Assembly: GCA_900319075.1 (NCBI GenBank)
Contig: ONMZ01000015.1
Location: forward strand, 1 to 41,459
Source: an uncultured Eubacteriales bacterium
Lineage (GTDB): Bacteria; Bacillota; Clostridia; Oscillospirales; Ruminococcaceae
Direction: 5' to 3'
Length of the DNA: 41,459 nt
How positions within the stretch are numbered: the stretch's first letter is position 1; every line of letters starts with the position of its first letter. The position numbers and the translations under genes are program-made. Under the pieces are notes generated by a model. That model ran no database searches. It had not been told where the DNA came from and worked only from the letters and a program-made list of their open reading frames with translations. Shown here in pieces: positions 8,130 through 16,443 of the stretch.

Positions 8130-8798
8130 TTACTCATCCTTGTCCAGTTTATAGCCTACATTGCGAACTGTAATAATATATCTGCCCCGGTCCCCGAGTT
8201 TGTTTCTGAGGGTACGGATATGGACATCAAGGGTTCGCCCGGTACTGTCGTGTCCCAATATATTATTAAGGATATCATCACGGCGAAGTACGATCCGTGG
8301 GTTTGAAAGAAACATTTTCAACAGCTCATACTCCTTGTATGTCAGCTCCGCCGCAGCACCGTTCACACTCACGGTCCTTGTATCCTGTGACATTACTATC
8401 CCTTCAAAGCTCAGTGTTTCGCTGTCTGCGCCGGGGACGTTTCTCAGACGTGCCCTGACACGGCTCACCATTTCCATAACGCTGAACGGTTTGCACATAT
8501 AGTCATCTGCACCAAGATCAAGCCCTTTTACCCTGTCGATCTCAGTGGTTTTTGCAGAGATGATAATAACAGGTAAATGCCGGTATCTGAGATCGCTGCG
8601 AAGCTTTTTCAAAACCTCAAGTCCGTCCTGGCGGGGGAGCATTATGTCAAGCAATATCAGATCGGGGCACTGCTTTTCAAGGGCAATGTAAAAATCATTG
8701 GCATTTTCAAAGGAGGCAACTTCATAGCCGTTCTTTTCAAGTGCGTAGCCCTCAAGCTCTCTGATATTATCCTCATCCTCCACTATGTATATCAGCAT
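8130..8798 (-). CDS. OmpR/PhoB-family response regulator (PhoP-like)
   Basis: 222 residues: receiver domain with acidic pocket E7-D8 and phospho-acceptor D51 in LILLDIMLPR, conserved Thr/Ser (IIISAK) and Lys (DDYMCKPFS), followed by a winged-helix DNA-binding domain (LTYKEYELLKMFLSNP, VDVHIRTLR-type recognition helix, YxV/RNVGYKL end). An in-frame ATG lies 33 nt upstream, but GGAG sits 9 nt before the ATG at 8798, which gives the canonical start MLIYIVEDED. First gene of a four-gene operon (regulator, kinase, Ca2+ antiporter, Na+/Pi cotransporter). The promoter carries 11-bp periodic TTAACA-like repeats, the pattern bound by PhoP in Bacilli, so autoregulation under phosphate limitation is likely. 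Confidence 0.9.
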   Translation of the reverse strand: MLIYIVEDEDNIRELEGYALEKNGYEVASFENANDFYIALEKQCPDLILLDIMLPRQDGLEVLKKLRSDLRYRHLPVIIISAKTTEIDRVKGLDLGADDYMCKPFSVMEMVSRVRARLRNVPGADSETLSFEGIVMSQDTRTVSVNGAAAELTYKEYELLKMFLSNPRIVLRRDDILNNILGHDSTGRTLDVHIRTLRNKLGDRGRYIITVRNVGYKLDKDE

Positions 8799-8822
8799 TT
8801 TATCACGCTCCAAACGAGAAAA

Positions 8823-8876
8823 GTATAACACGGTAATGTAAAAATGAAAAGTACAGTAATGTTAAATCAAGGTTAA
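8823..8876 (-). promoter_or_regulatory. PHO-box-like activator site and promoter of the two-component/transport operon
   Basis: Reading the minus strand from 8876: TTAACC-N5-TTAACA-N5-GTACTT-N5-TTTTAC (8876-8871, 8865-8860, 8854-8849, 8843-8838). The 11-bp period matches PhoP/PhoB direct-repeat boxes; the first two units fit best, the third poorly. A -10-like TTATAC follows (8828-8823), with no good -35, as expected for an activator-dependent promoter. Confidence 0.6.
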
Positions 8877-8916
8877 GTTATTTCACAAAGGCCCCTGTAT
8901 TTTTTACTGCGTGCCA

Positions 8917-8968
8917 ATAAAAAAAGGGGAAAGGCTGCCGTACTTTTTGGTAAGTGCAGCAGCCTTCC
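8917..8968 (-). terminator. Terminator of the MATE gene
   Basis: On the minus strand GGAAGGCTGC (8968-8959) pairs with GCAGCCTTTCC (8938-8928) with one bulged base, followed by a T-rich run (8925-8917). Confidence 0.7.
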
Positions 8969-8999
8969 TTAACTATCGTATATACCGGACAAAGAGGGG

Positions 9000-10373
9000 T
9001 CATACCTGCTTTTCCGCCTTGCATAAGGGCGGATCGGTATTCTTTTTCATGCCCGAAAAATTCATTTCCCTTCTGCACAGCACCACCGACATCACCATTG
9101 CCACAGTCCAGCCTATTGGCCACGCTGCCCATATGCCTGTTGTACCCCAAAATGACGAAAGCACCTTGGCAAGCACAACACGCAGTATCAGATCGGTGAA
9201 CGTGGCAGACATAAACTGTTTCATAAGCTGTGCGCCTCGTAAAACTCCGTCGGATATAAGCTTTAAAGATGCGATGAAATAAAAGGGGGAAACTATCTGC
9301 AAAAACCTGACTCCCACTGTCATGGCGGTATCGGTGGGCTTGTCAAGGAAAAGATATACAAGATGTCTGCCTGCGAAAAGATAAAGCGCAACTATCGGTA
9401 TACAGATCACCCAGACCAGTTTTATACCTGCCTTAAAGCCTTCGTAAACTCTATGAGGCTTGCCTGCACCGATGTTTTGTGCGGTGAAATTAGATACACC
9501 GTTTCCAAGGGTGGTGAAGGAGGTTATTACAAGATTATTGAGCTTGACAGATGCTGCATAGCCTGCGGTAACGCCGGAGCCAAAGCTGTTTATGATACCT
9601 TGGATGATGATATTACCCACAGAGATAAAACTCTGCTGGAGTATGCTTGGAACGGCAACAGCGGCTATCTTTCCAAGGAGCTTGCGTGAAAAAACAGCAG
9701 CTTTTTCATCCGTTTTGATCTTTGAAAATCTTTTGAAAACCACCGTCACAGCAAGCACACAGCTTACTCCCTGACAAATAAGCGTTGCCCATGCAACTCC
9801 TGCAACCCCCATGTTAAACGCTGTTACGAACAGAATGTCCACAGCTATGTTTGAAACTGAGGACACCGCAAGAAAAATAAAGGGCGTGCGTGAATCTCCG
9901 AGAGCGGAGAAGATTCCCGTTGCAATGTTGTAAAAAAATACAAACGGCAGGCTCCATATGTAAATTATGAGATACTGCTCGGACGGCACCATAATGTTAT
10001 CCGGAGTGTTTATTATTTCAAGCAGGTCCCGGGAAAAAATAAGCCCTGCGATCATAAGCGCAAGACAAAGCACACCTCCTGCAATAAGGGTGGTGTAAAC
10101 TGCGGTCTTCATGTCCTTCAGACGCTTTTCACCGAAAAGCTGTGATACGATCACCGAACAGCCAATGTTGCAGCCGAATGCAAACGCAATGAACACAAGG
10201 GTTATCTCGTAGCTGTTGCCTACCGCAGCAAGAGCCTCCTCTCCGATAAACTTACCTGCAACAAAACTGTCGGCAATATTATAAAGCTGCTGAAAAATTA
10301 TGCTTCCCAAAAGCGGCAGACAAAATTTCCACAAAACCCTGTCTGAGCGTCCCACCGTCAGGTCTTTGGTCAT
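9000..10373 (-). CDS. MATE-family efflux transporter
   Basis: 457 residues, twelve predicted membrane helices in two halves. It begins with MTKDLTVGRSDRVLWKFCLPLLGSIIFQQLYNIADSFVAGKFIGEEALAAVGNS..., the typical start of the DinF/NorM-like clostridial MATE group, and the second half repeats the pattern (VPSILQQSFISVGNIIIQGIINSFG). The family exports drugs or metabolites using Na+ or H+ gradients; the substrate is unknown. An in-frame ATG 24 nt upstream precedes GGGAGA, so the ATG at 10373, 8 nt after that site, is chosen. It diverges from a LysR gene across a strong palindrome, so induction by that regulator is likely. Unlike the second MATE in this window (33021), it has no C-terminal extension. 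Confidence 0.88.
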   Translation of the reverse strand: MTKDLTVGRSDRVLWKFCLPLLGSIIFQQLYNIADSFVAGKFIGEEALAAVGNSYEITLVFIAFAFGCNIGCSVIVSQLFGEKRLKDMKTAVYTTLIAGGVLCLALMIAGLIFSRDLLEIINTPDNIMVPSEQYLIIYIWSLPFVFFYNIATGIFSALGDSRTPFIFLAVSSVSNIAVDILFVTAFNMGVAGVAWATLICQGVSCVLAVTVVFKRFSKIKTDEKAAVFSRKLLGKIAAVAVPSILQQSFISVGNIIIQGIINSFGSGVTAGYAASVKLNNLVITSFTTLGNGVSNFTAQNIGAGKPHRVYEGFKAGIKLVWVICIPIVALYLFAGRHLVYLFLDKPTDTAMTVGVRFLQIVSPFYFIASLKLISDGVLRGAQLMKQFMSATFTDLILRVVLAKVLSSFWGTTGIWAAWPIGWTVAMVMSVVLCRREMNFSGMKKNTDPPLCKAEKQV

Positions 10374-10441
10374 TATAGATTCTCCCTTTCCATTCACACT
10401 GTTGACTTTGATCCCGAAGTATAGTATAATTGATTTTCAGG

Positions 10442-10469
10442 GATATGTAAAATATATATTTAACATATC
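10442..10469. promoter_or_regulatory. 28-bp near-perfect palindrome between MATE and LysR genes
   Basis: GATATGT at 10442-10448 is mirrored by ACATATC at 10463-10469 around an AT-rich core; 13 of 14 base pairs match. It includes several T-N11-A arrangements expected for LysR-type regulators. It sits about 30 bp before the LysR start and about 70 bp before the MATE start. Confidence 0.65.
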
Positions 10470-10499
10470 TGATATATAATTTTTATATGGAGAATTTGT

Positions 10500-11408
10500 A
10501 TGAATATCAGCTACGATCATTATAAGATATTTTACTATGTTGTCAGATACGGCAGCTTTACAAGGGCGGCAAACGCCCTTACAAGCAATCAGCCTAACAT
10601 TACCAGAGCGGTGAGTATACTTGAATCCCAGCTTGGCTGTACGCTGTTTATACGCACAAACCGAGGTGTAAAGCTCACATCGGAAGGACAGAAATTGTAT
10701 GAGCACATAAAACCGGCTGTGGAACAGATAAATAAAGGCGAGGAGGAGCTTGCCCTGCACAAGACGCTGCGATCGGGCATTATATCCATAGGAGCCAGCG
10801 AAATAGCGCTGCGATGTTTTTTGCTGCCTGTTCTTGCAGAGTTTCACAAAAAATACAGCGGTGTCAAGCTGAAAATATCAAACTTTTCAACTCCTCAGGC
10901 AATTTCAGCTTTGCACAAAAGTCTTGTGGACATTGCATTTGTCACAACTCCCACAAGTGATATGAAGGGACTGAAAGGGGTAAATATACGAAAGATCCGT
11001 GAGATACCCGTGTGCTCGCCGGAACTTGAACATCTTGCTAAAAAAGCTCTGGGGTATAACGATATAGCGAACTATCCCCTTATCACTTTGAGTGAGGGAA
11101 CAAAGAGCTATGATATGTACCGTGACCTGTTTGTACAAAACGGTGTAGCATTTGACCCGGATATTGAGGTGGCTACTGCCGATATGATCCTGCCTATGGT
11201 CAGAAGCGGACTTGGGATCGGTTTTGTCCCGGAACCGTTCCTTAACGGCGTACAGGGTGTCATCAGACTCAAATTGAAAGATAAGCTGCCCCAAAGGCAG
11301 ATATGTTGTATCAAAGCCGCACAGCACTCCCTCAGCAGCGCCGCAGGAGAGCTTGAGAGGATGGTAACGGTAAAAATCAAAGGGACAACCTCTGAGCAGC
11401 CTGTATGA
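10500..11408 (+). CDS. LysR-family transcriptional regulator
   Basis: 302 residues. The N-terminal winged helix-turn-helix is clear (YKIFYYVVRYGSFTRAANALTSNQPNITRAVSILESQLGCTLFIRTNRGVKLTSEG), followed by a linker helix and a periplasmic-binding-protein-like effector domain (IISIGASEIALRCFLLPVLAEFHKKYSGV... to LPMVRSGLGIGFVPEPF). Such proteins activate a divergent target when a small ligand binds. The divergent MATE gene and the 28-bp palindrome between them make that exporter the probable target; the ligand is unknown. GGAG lies 9 nt before the ATG. It is clearly different in sequence from the LysR at 19417. Confidence 0.9.
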   Translation: MNISYDHYKIFYYVVRYGSFTRAANALTSNQPNITRAVSILESQLGCTLFIRTNRGVKLTSEGQKLYEHIKPAVEQINKGEEELALHKTLRSGIISIGASEIALRCFLLPVLAEFHKKYSGVKLKISNFSTPQAISALHKSLVDIAFVTTPTSDMKGLKGVNIRKIREIPVCSPELEHLAKKALGYNDIANYPLITLSEGTKSYDMYRDLFVQNGVAFDPDIEVATADMILPMVRSGLGIGFVPEPFLNGVQGVIRLKLKDKLPQRQICCIKAAQHSLSSAAGELERMVTVKIKGTTSEQPV

Positions 11409-11466
11409 TCTTTGCCCAAAAGGGCTTGTGAGAGTGTTTTTCATGGAGGATGCGCTGCGGTCTTGC

Positions 11467-11495
11467 TTGACATAAGTGCAGGGTTATGATATAAT
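11467..11495 (+). promoter_or_regulatory. Consensus sigma-A promoter of the ABC transporter operon
   Basis: TTGACA (11467-11472), 17-bp spacer, TATAAT (11490-11495): both hexamers are perfect, so expression should be strong unless repressed. Confidence 0.85.
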
Positions 11496-11554
11496 AATTT
11501 ATCAGCATAAAACAAGGATAGTCAGCAAAATGAAGAAAACGGAGGGTAATGCAA

Positions 11555-12478
11555 ATGGCATATATAATGCAGACGCAGAACCTGACAAAGACCTATGGGA
11601 AAAAGGACGCCGCCAAGGATATCAATATCAATATCCGTGAGGGCGAGATCTACGGTCTTATCGGGCGAAACGGCGCAGGAAAAACCACAATAATGAGAAT
11701 GATAAGCGGTCTGTCGAACCCAACGAGCGGAACTTATTCGCTGTTCGGCAAAACAGGCGCTGAAATGAGAAAAATGATGAATAAGGTCGGCGTTCTGATC
11801 GAGCACCCGGGTCTTTACCCCAAGCGCAGTGCAAGGGAGAATCTGAAGATCAAGTGTCTGGCAATGGGCGTTGACTATAAAAAGGATAACTACCTTGACA
11901 ACCTGCTGAAAATCGTCGGACTTGAAAACGTATCCGATAAAAAAGGCGCAGGGGAGTATTCTCTGGGTATGCGCCAGAGACTCGGCATCGCACTTGCACT
12001 TGTTGGTGAGCCTTCAATGATAATCCTTGACGAGCCTATCAACGGACTTGACCCGCAGGGAATCGTTGAGGTAAGACATACCCTCGCACAGCTGCGTGAC
12101 GAAAAGGGCATCACCATAATGATATCCAGCCATATCCTCGAGGAGCTTGCAAAGCTCGCAGATTCCTACGGCATAATCCACGAGGGAAAGCTGATAGAGC
12201 AGTTTACAAATGACGAGCTTATGTCACGCTGCGGCCAGTTCGTGGCAATAAAAACGCCCGATAACGACGGTGCAATAAAAGCGCTCTCGGGCATCGGCAT
12301 CACACAGACCTCTATCGACGAGGACGGAGTGCTGCGTGTCGGTGAAAGACTCGAAGACAGTGACAAAATGGCAGCGGCTATCGTAAAAGCTGATGTTCCC
12401 CTCAAGGAGCTCTATGTCAACAGCGTATCTCTTGAGGACTACTATCTCAGTCTTACAGGAGGTGAGCATAATGGGTAA
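11555..12478 (+). CDS. ABC transporter ATP-binding protein (BcrA-like)
   Basis: 307 residues. Walker A GRNGAGKT at 37-44, Q-loop region MNKVGVLIEHPGLYP, signature YSLGMRQRLGIALAL, Walker B MIILDEPINGLDP and the H-loop ISSHILEELAKLAD are all intact. The C-terminal part after about 215 is the extra domain seen in bacitracin/lantibiotic-type exporters (BcrA/LanF group). It would power the permease encoded next. Of two close ATGs, the one at 11555 is 9 nt from GGAGG, whereas 11549 is only 3 nt away, so 11555 is chosen. Its last 8 bases overlap the permease start. The adjacent permease of the same type suggests peptide antibiotic resistance or a related efflux role. Confidence 0.9.
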   Translation: MAYIMQTQNLTKTYGKKDAAKDININIREGEIYGLIGRNGAGKTTIMRMISGLSNPTSGTYSLFGKTGAEMRKMMNKVGVLIEHPGLYPKRSARENLKIKCLAMGVDYKKDNYLDNLLKIVGLENVSDKKGAGEYSLGMRQRLGIALALVGEPSMIILDEPINGLDPQGIVEVRHTLAQLRDEKGITIMISSHILEELAKLADSYGIIHEGKLIEQFTNDELMSRCGQFVAIKTPDNDGAIKALSGIGITQTSIDEDGVLRVGERLEDSDKMAAAIVKADVPLKELYVNSVSLEDYYLSLTGGEHNG

Positions 12479-13343
12479 CGTTATCAGAATGGACCTTTAC
12501 AGACTCGTTAAATCAATGTCGTTCAAGGTCTGCCTCATTATCGTGTTCTTTATGAATCTGATCGAAGGACCGCTCGGAAAGATAATGTTCAACCTCGGCA
12601 AAAAGCTTGCAGAGCAGAATGAAGATCCCGAAAAGGCTCTTGCACAGCTTGGTGAATGGGACAACACCTTCCACTTCGGCAATGTCCTCGCAGACCAGCT
12701 CGGAACTGTCTGTACGGCAGTGTTCCTGCTTTGCATCGTGTGGTTCTGCTATGCTGATATCCAGCACGGCTACATCAAGAATATCGCAGGTCAGCTTCCC
12801 AGCAGAGGTCACACCATAATCTCCAAATTCGTAGTGATCCAGTTCACAACGCTGCTGTTCTATGCAGTTACTGTTATCGGCAACACCATAGGTCAGCTGC
12901 TGGTCGGCAGACATATAGTGTTCAATATGAGTGTCGCAGGAGATTTTGATGAGGAGACTCTGACCAGGGCCGAGGAAAAGATATTCGGCATGGGGTCTGT
13001 GCTCGCTGAATTTGCGATAAAATGGATACTGCTCACGGGACTTTGCGCATTGGTGCTGCTGCTTACCACAGCGATCGGCTCAAATGTCGCAGGTACGATA
13101 GTTGCGATCCTGTGCGGCGCAGGCTTTACAGGACTTGCTTATACGGGCATCTCCGCAGGTATTAACAAGCTGTTTAAGTTCAAAAAGGATTTCGAGCTTT
13201 CAGATTATATGCCAGACAGCCTCTACCGTACGAACCTCAACGACGAGGGCTGTATGCTGCGAGCGCTGATAGTCGGCATAATCACAGTAGTTGTTCTGCT
13301 GTATTTCACAACAAAGCTGTATAACAAAAAAGATATAAAGTAA
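12471..13343 (+). CDS. ABC-2-type permease subunit
   Basis: 290 residues with six predicted membrane helices, starting MGNVIRMDLYRLVKSMSFKVCLIIVFFMNL, the usual beginning of ABC-2 permeases paired with BcrA-like ATPases. A large extracytoplasmic loop (residues about 30-75, KLAEQNEDPEKALAQLGEWDN) follows helix 1. The frame is open further upstream but the ATG at 12471 has GGAGGTG 6-7 nt before it and overlaps the ATPase stop by 8 bp, so it is the start. Sequence conservation in this family is low; identity rests on hydrophobicity pattern, size and coupling to the ATPase. Confidence 0.82.
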   Translation: MGNVIRMDLYRLVKSMSFKVCLIIVFFMNLIEGPLGKIMFNLGKKLAEQNEDPEKALAQLGEWDNTFHFGNVLADQLGTVCTAVFLLCIVWFCYADIQHGYIKNIAGQLPSRGHTIISKFVVIQFTTLLFYAVTVIGNTIGQLLVGRHIVFNMSVAGDFDEETLTRAEEKIFGMGSVLAEFAIKWILLTGLCALVLLLTTAIGSNVAGTIVAILCGAGFTGLAYTGISAGINKLFKFKKDFELSDYMPDSLYRTNLNDEGCMLRALIVGIITVVVLLYFTTKLYNKKDIK

Positions 13344-13351
13344 TACTTCTA

Positions 13352-13385
13352 AAAAAGAGAGGGGAAGATCTCCCCTCTTTTTTTA
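13352..13385 (+). terminator. Terminator of the ABC transporter operon
   Basis: AGAGGGGA (13358-13365), 5-nt loop, TCCCCTCT (13371-13378), then a T tract. A preceding A run makes it potentially active in both directions. Confidence 0.88.
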
Positions 13386-13414
13386 TGGGCAAAAGCTTGA
13401 TGCGATATAACCGG

Positions 13415-13473
13415 CAAGCATGGCTGAATATTTGATATAAGTATTTGTAATCGTAGCAAAGCTGTGGTATTAT
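13415..13473 (+). promoter_or_regulatory. LysR-type operator/promoter of redox operon A
   Basis: CAAGCAT (13415-13421), 6 nt, then a 24-bp block (13428-13451) identical at 23 positions to 20371-20394. The -35 TTGTAA (13445-13450) lies inside the block, with a 17-bp spacer and -10 TATTAT (13468-13473). The same arrangement precedes operon B next to the LysR gene, so this is probably bound by that regulator. Confidence 0.75.
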
Positions 13474-13545
13474 ATAGATGTACCAAAACAGCAAATCGTG
13501 CAGATAAGACATGATCTGCGGCACAACGACAAAAGGAGAATCAAC

Positions 13546-14259
13546 ATGAAGATCAAAAAGATGTTTTTTACAATAATAGCAGCTTCAATGCTGATGCTTA
13601 CCGCCTGCGGCTCATCAAGCAGCTCTGCGGAAAGCTCAGAAACAGCAGCGTCGGAAGCCGCCGGCACTCAGTCATCTCAAAAGGCTGAAACGGGATCAAA
13701 AGCTACCGAAAGCTCTACGGCGGAAACCTCCGGGGCTGAAAGCTCAAAAGCGCAGGAGAGTATAAAAGACAAAAGCGGCTCAGGCAAGGATACCCTTGTG
13801 GTCTATTTCTCCGCAACAGGCACCACTAAGGGAGTTGCCGAGAAGATCGCCCAGGTAACAGACGCAGATATTTATGAGATAGTTCCTCAGGAAAAATATA
13901 CCTCACAAGATCTTAACTGGCACGACGACAAGAGCCGCACGACCATTGAGATGAACGATGCAAATGCAAGGCCCAAGATCGCCGGAGATCTTCCGGATAT
14001 AAGCGGATACAAAAAAGTGTATATCGGCTATCCGATCTGGTGGGGTGATGCACCGAGAATAATGAGTACATTTGTTGAGAGCGTTAAGCTTGACGGAAAA
14101 ACAGTCATACCTTTTTGCACCTCCGGCGGCAGCTCAATAGGCAGCAGCGGAAAAAATCTGGAGAAACAGTCGGGTCAGGGCAACTGGCTTTCCGGCGGAA
14201 GACTTGACGGAGGCATCTCAAAGGAAAAGATAAGCCAGTGGATCGACGGACTTGAATAA
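13546..14259 (+). CDS. Lipoprotein flavodoxin
   Basis: 237 residues. A signal peptide with lipobox (MLMLTAC, Cys about residue 18) is followed by a Ser/Glu/Ala-rich linker of about 60 residues and a flavodoxin domain. The FMN phosphate loop is SATGTTKG in LVVYFSATGTTKG; the flavin-contacting loop is YIGYPIWWGDAPR and the last loop PFCTSGGSS. This is the Flavodoxin_4-like branch common in gut Firmicutes. The lipobox places the domain outside the membrane, unusual for an electron carrier. GGAG 7 nt before the ATG at 13546 decides the start. First gene of operon A; the next gene ends in a second domain of the same type. Confidence 0.88.
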   Translation: MKIKKMFFTIIAASMLMLTACGSSSSSAESSETAASEAAGTQSSQKAETGSKATESSTAETSGAESSKAQESIKDKSGSGKDTLVVYFSATGTTKGVAEKIAQVTDADIYEIVPQEKYTSQDLNWHDDKSRTTIEMNDANARPKIAGDLPDISGYKKVYIGYPIWWGDAPRIMSTFVESVKLDGKTVIPFCTSGGSSIGSSGKNLEKQSGQGNWLSGGRLDGGISKEKISQWIDGLE

Positions 14260-14282
14260 TGTATAGTACGGAGGGACAGTTT

Positions 14283-16436
14283 ATGCATACGAAAACAAAT
14301 CTTATAAAAAGGATAGTTGACGTTGTGCTGACTGTCCTTGTGCTTTTGATAATGGCGTACCAGGTTACCGGTGACTGGCTTCACGAATGGCTGGGTATAG
14401 CCATGACGGTAATAGTAATATGTCATCATATACTTAATTACAAATGGTACAGATCTCTTTTCAAGGGCAAATATACCCCATACAGAATAATACTGACCGC
14501 AGGCGATGTGCTGCTGCTTGGAGCGTTTGCAGTTACTGCGCTAAGCGGAATGTCCATGAGCGGCCATGCCGTTCCCTTTTTGTACGGTACAATAAACGTT
14601 ATGAGCGCACGGAAGCTCCATCTCGCACTCTCTTATTGGACATTCACCCTTATGGGCGTCCACGTGGGATTGCACCTGCGCTCTATGACAGTAAAATTCA
14701 AGTTTTCCAACAAAGTAAAGTCCCCGGTGCTTTCCCTTTTCGCCGCAGCTGCTGCATGGGGCGGATATCTTTTTTTCAAAGGCGAAATAATCAACTATAT
14801 GCTTTTTAAGACCCACTTTGCTTTTCTTGATTATGAAAAAGCAAAATGGCTTGTGGTTGTTGAAAATCTTGCGATGCTGCTTTTCTGGGCGTTTGTGGGA
14901 CATACTCTCGCAAAGTTCTGCCAAAAGCATAATAGCAAGGCGGATATACTTAAACCCATAGCCTGGCTTGCGGCAGTGATACTGGCGGCAGCTGTGATGA
15001 TATTTGCTCTGAAGAATAAAGGCACACAGGAAACGCCGGGATCGTGGCAGGACGCACCCTTGCCGCAGACAGCGACTCAAAGTGTCCAAAGCGCACCAAG
15101 GGATGAAATAAGCCGGGATAAGCCGGATAAAGACGGCTTTGTCCTTATAAATGCAGGCAGCTATAAAATGGGGAGCCCGGAAAGTGAGAACTGGCGAATA
15201 AACGATGAAAAGCAGCATGAGGTGAGCGTAAGTGCTTTTTACATAGATCCCTTTGAAACCACTCAGTGGGATTATGAAAGCATAATGGGCAGCAATCCAA
15301 GTACCTTTAAGGGGAAAAAGCTCCCTGTGGATAATATATCATGGCTCGATGCCGTGAACTATGCCAACGCAAGGAGCAAAGCCTCCGGCCTTACACCTGC
15401 CTATACCGTTACAGACGAACAGGTCAGATGGGATAGATCAGCCAATGGGTACAGGCTTCCCACCGAAGCTGAGTGGGAATATGCCTGCCGGGCAGGGAGT
15501 GAGACCCCGTTTAACACTCAGCATTCACTCAGCGCTCAGGATGCTAATTTCTACGGACATTATCCATACGAGATAGAGGAAAACTATTTTGATAATTCTC
15601 CCCTTGAGGCTAAGCCGGGAGAGTATCGTAACACCACCGTGGACGTGGGATCGTTTAAGGCGAATGCCTGGGATCTTTTTGACTGCCACGGAAATGTGAA
15701 CGAGTGGTGCTGGGACTACTATGGAGAATATGATGTCTCTCAAAAACAAGATCCCACAGGCGTACAGTCAGGCACAAGACACGTGTACCGAGGCGGCGGA
15801 TGGAACGACTTTGCCAAGAATATGCGAAGCGCATACAGAGCCGCAGGGCAGTCCGATATGAAAAGCTATAACCTTGGAGTGCGCCTGGTGAGAAACGCCG
15901 CAGCCGTAAGCGGAGTTGTTGCAGCAAAAGAACAAGGCGCAAAGCAAAGCAGCTCTGAAAAAGTGCTCATCGTTTATTATTCCTGGAGCGGAAACACCCG
16001 TGGCATAGCAAACGAGATACAAAAACAAACAGGTGCCGATGTCTTTGAGATAACCCTGCAAACGCCCTATTCCACCGATTACAATACGGTGCTTATGCAG
16101 GCGCAGGAGGATCAGCATAAACAGGCAAGACCAAAGATAAACGGAAGCGTTGATGTGAGCGGATATGATACGGTGCTGCTGGGCTATCCTAACTGGTGGG
16201 CATCTATCCCTATGCCGATAGCAACGTTCCTTGAGAGATATGATCTGTCCGGCAAGAGGATAATCCCGTTTTGTTCACATGGCGGCGGACGCTTCGGACA
16301 AAGTCTTACAGCCATAGCAAAAATGGCGCCGGATTCGGTGATGGGAGAGGGGCTGTCGGTACACTATTCGGGTGGGGAAAGTATGCCCCAGGATGTGTCC
16401 CAATGGCTTAAAGATAATAACGTTAAAACAAAGTGA
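14283..16436 (+). CDS. Fusion: 7-TM DUF4405/cytochrome b-like domain, FGE/SUMF1-like domain, flavodoxin
   Basis: 717 residues. Residues 1-255 hold seven predicted helices with histidines in or near the membrane (WLHEWLG, VICHHILNY, RKLHLALSYW, MGVHVGLHL, FVGHTL), the pattern of DUF4405 proteins thought to bind b-type haem. Residues about 284-545 are a formylglycine-generating-enzyme-like domain (LINAGSYKMGSP, YRLPTEAEWEYACRAG, GNVNEWCWDYY, YRGGGWND, NLGVRLVR). Residues about 558-717 are a flavodoxin (YYSWSGNTRG, LGYPNWW, PFCSHGGG). The two copper-binding cysteines of true FGEs are missing from the RGGGWNDFAKNMRSAYR segment, so sulfatase activation is unlikely. N-in topology with seven helices puts both soluble domains outside. 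GGAGGG 7 nt upstream decides the start at 14283. It probably passes electrons across the membrane to an external flavodoxin; this is inference. Confidence 0.82.
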   Translation: MHTKTNLIKRIVDVVLTVLVLLIMAYQVTGDWLHEWLGIAMTVIVICHHILNYKWYRSLFKGKYTPYRIILTAGDVLLLGAFAVTALSGMSMSGHAVPFLYGTINVMSARKLHLALSYWTFTLMGVHVGLHLRSMTVKFKFSNKVKSPVLSLFAAAAAWGGYLFFKGEIINYMLFKTHFAFLDYEKAKWLVVVENLAMLLFWAFVGHTLAKFCQKHNSKADILKPIAWLAAVILAAAVMIFALKNKGTQETPGSWQDAPLPQTATQSVQSAPRDEISRDKPDKDGFVLINAGSYKMGSPESENWRINDEKQHEVSVSAFYIDPFETTQWDYESIMGSNPSTFKGKKLPVDNISWLDAVNYANARSKASGLTPAYTVTDEQVRWDRSANGYRLPTEAEWEYACRAGSETPFNTQHSLSAQDANFYGHYPYEIEENYFDNSPLEAKPGEYRNTTVDVGSFKANAWDLFDCHGNVNEWCWDYYGEYDVSQKQDPTGVQSGTRHVYRGGGWNDFAKNMRSAYRAAGQSDMKSYNLGVRLVRNAAAVSGVVAAKEQGAKQSSSEKVLIVYYSWSGNTRGIANEIQKQTGADVFEITLQTPYSTDYNTVLMQAQEDQHKQARPKINGSVDVSGYDTVLLGYPNWWASIPMPIATFLERYDLSGKRIIPFCSHGGGRFGQSLTAIAKMAPDSVMGEGLSVHYSGGESMPQDVSQWLKDNNVKTK

Positions 16437-16443
16437 GGCAGCT

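Noticed and set aside
11409-11445. GCCC-AAAA-GGGC hairpin after the first LysR gene as a terminator
   Set aside because: Only four base pairs and a distant T run; too weak to call.
14541-15218. 225-codon minus-strand frame inside the fusion gene
   Set aside because: It overlaps membrane helices and the FGE-like domain of the rightward gene and shows no family features.
14283-16436. Reading the FGE-like domain as a true sulfatase-activating enzyme
   Set aside because: The two copper-binding cysteines are absent from the RGGGW segment and no sulfatase is encoded in the window.
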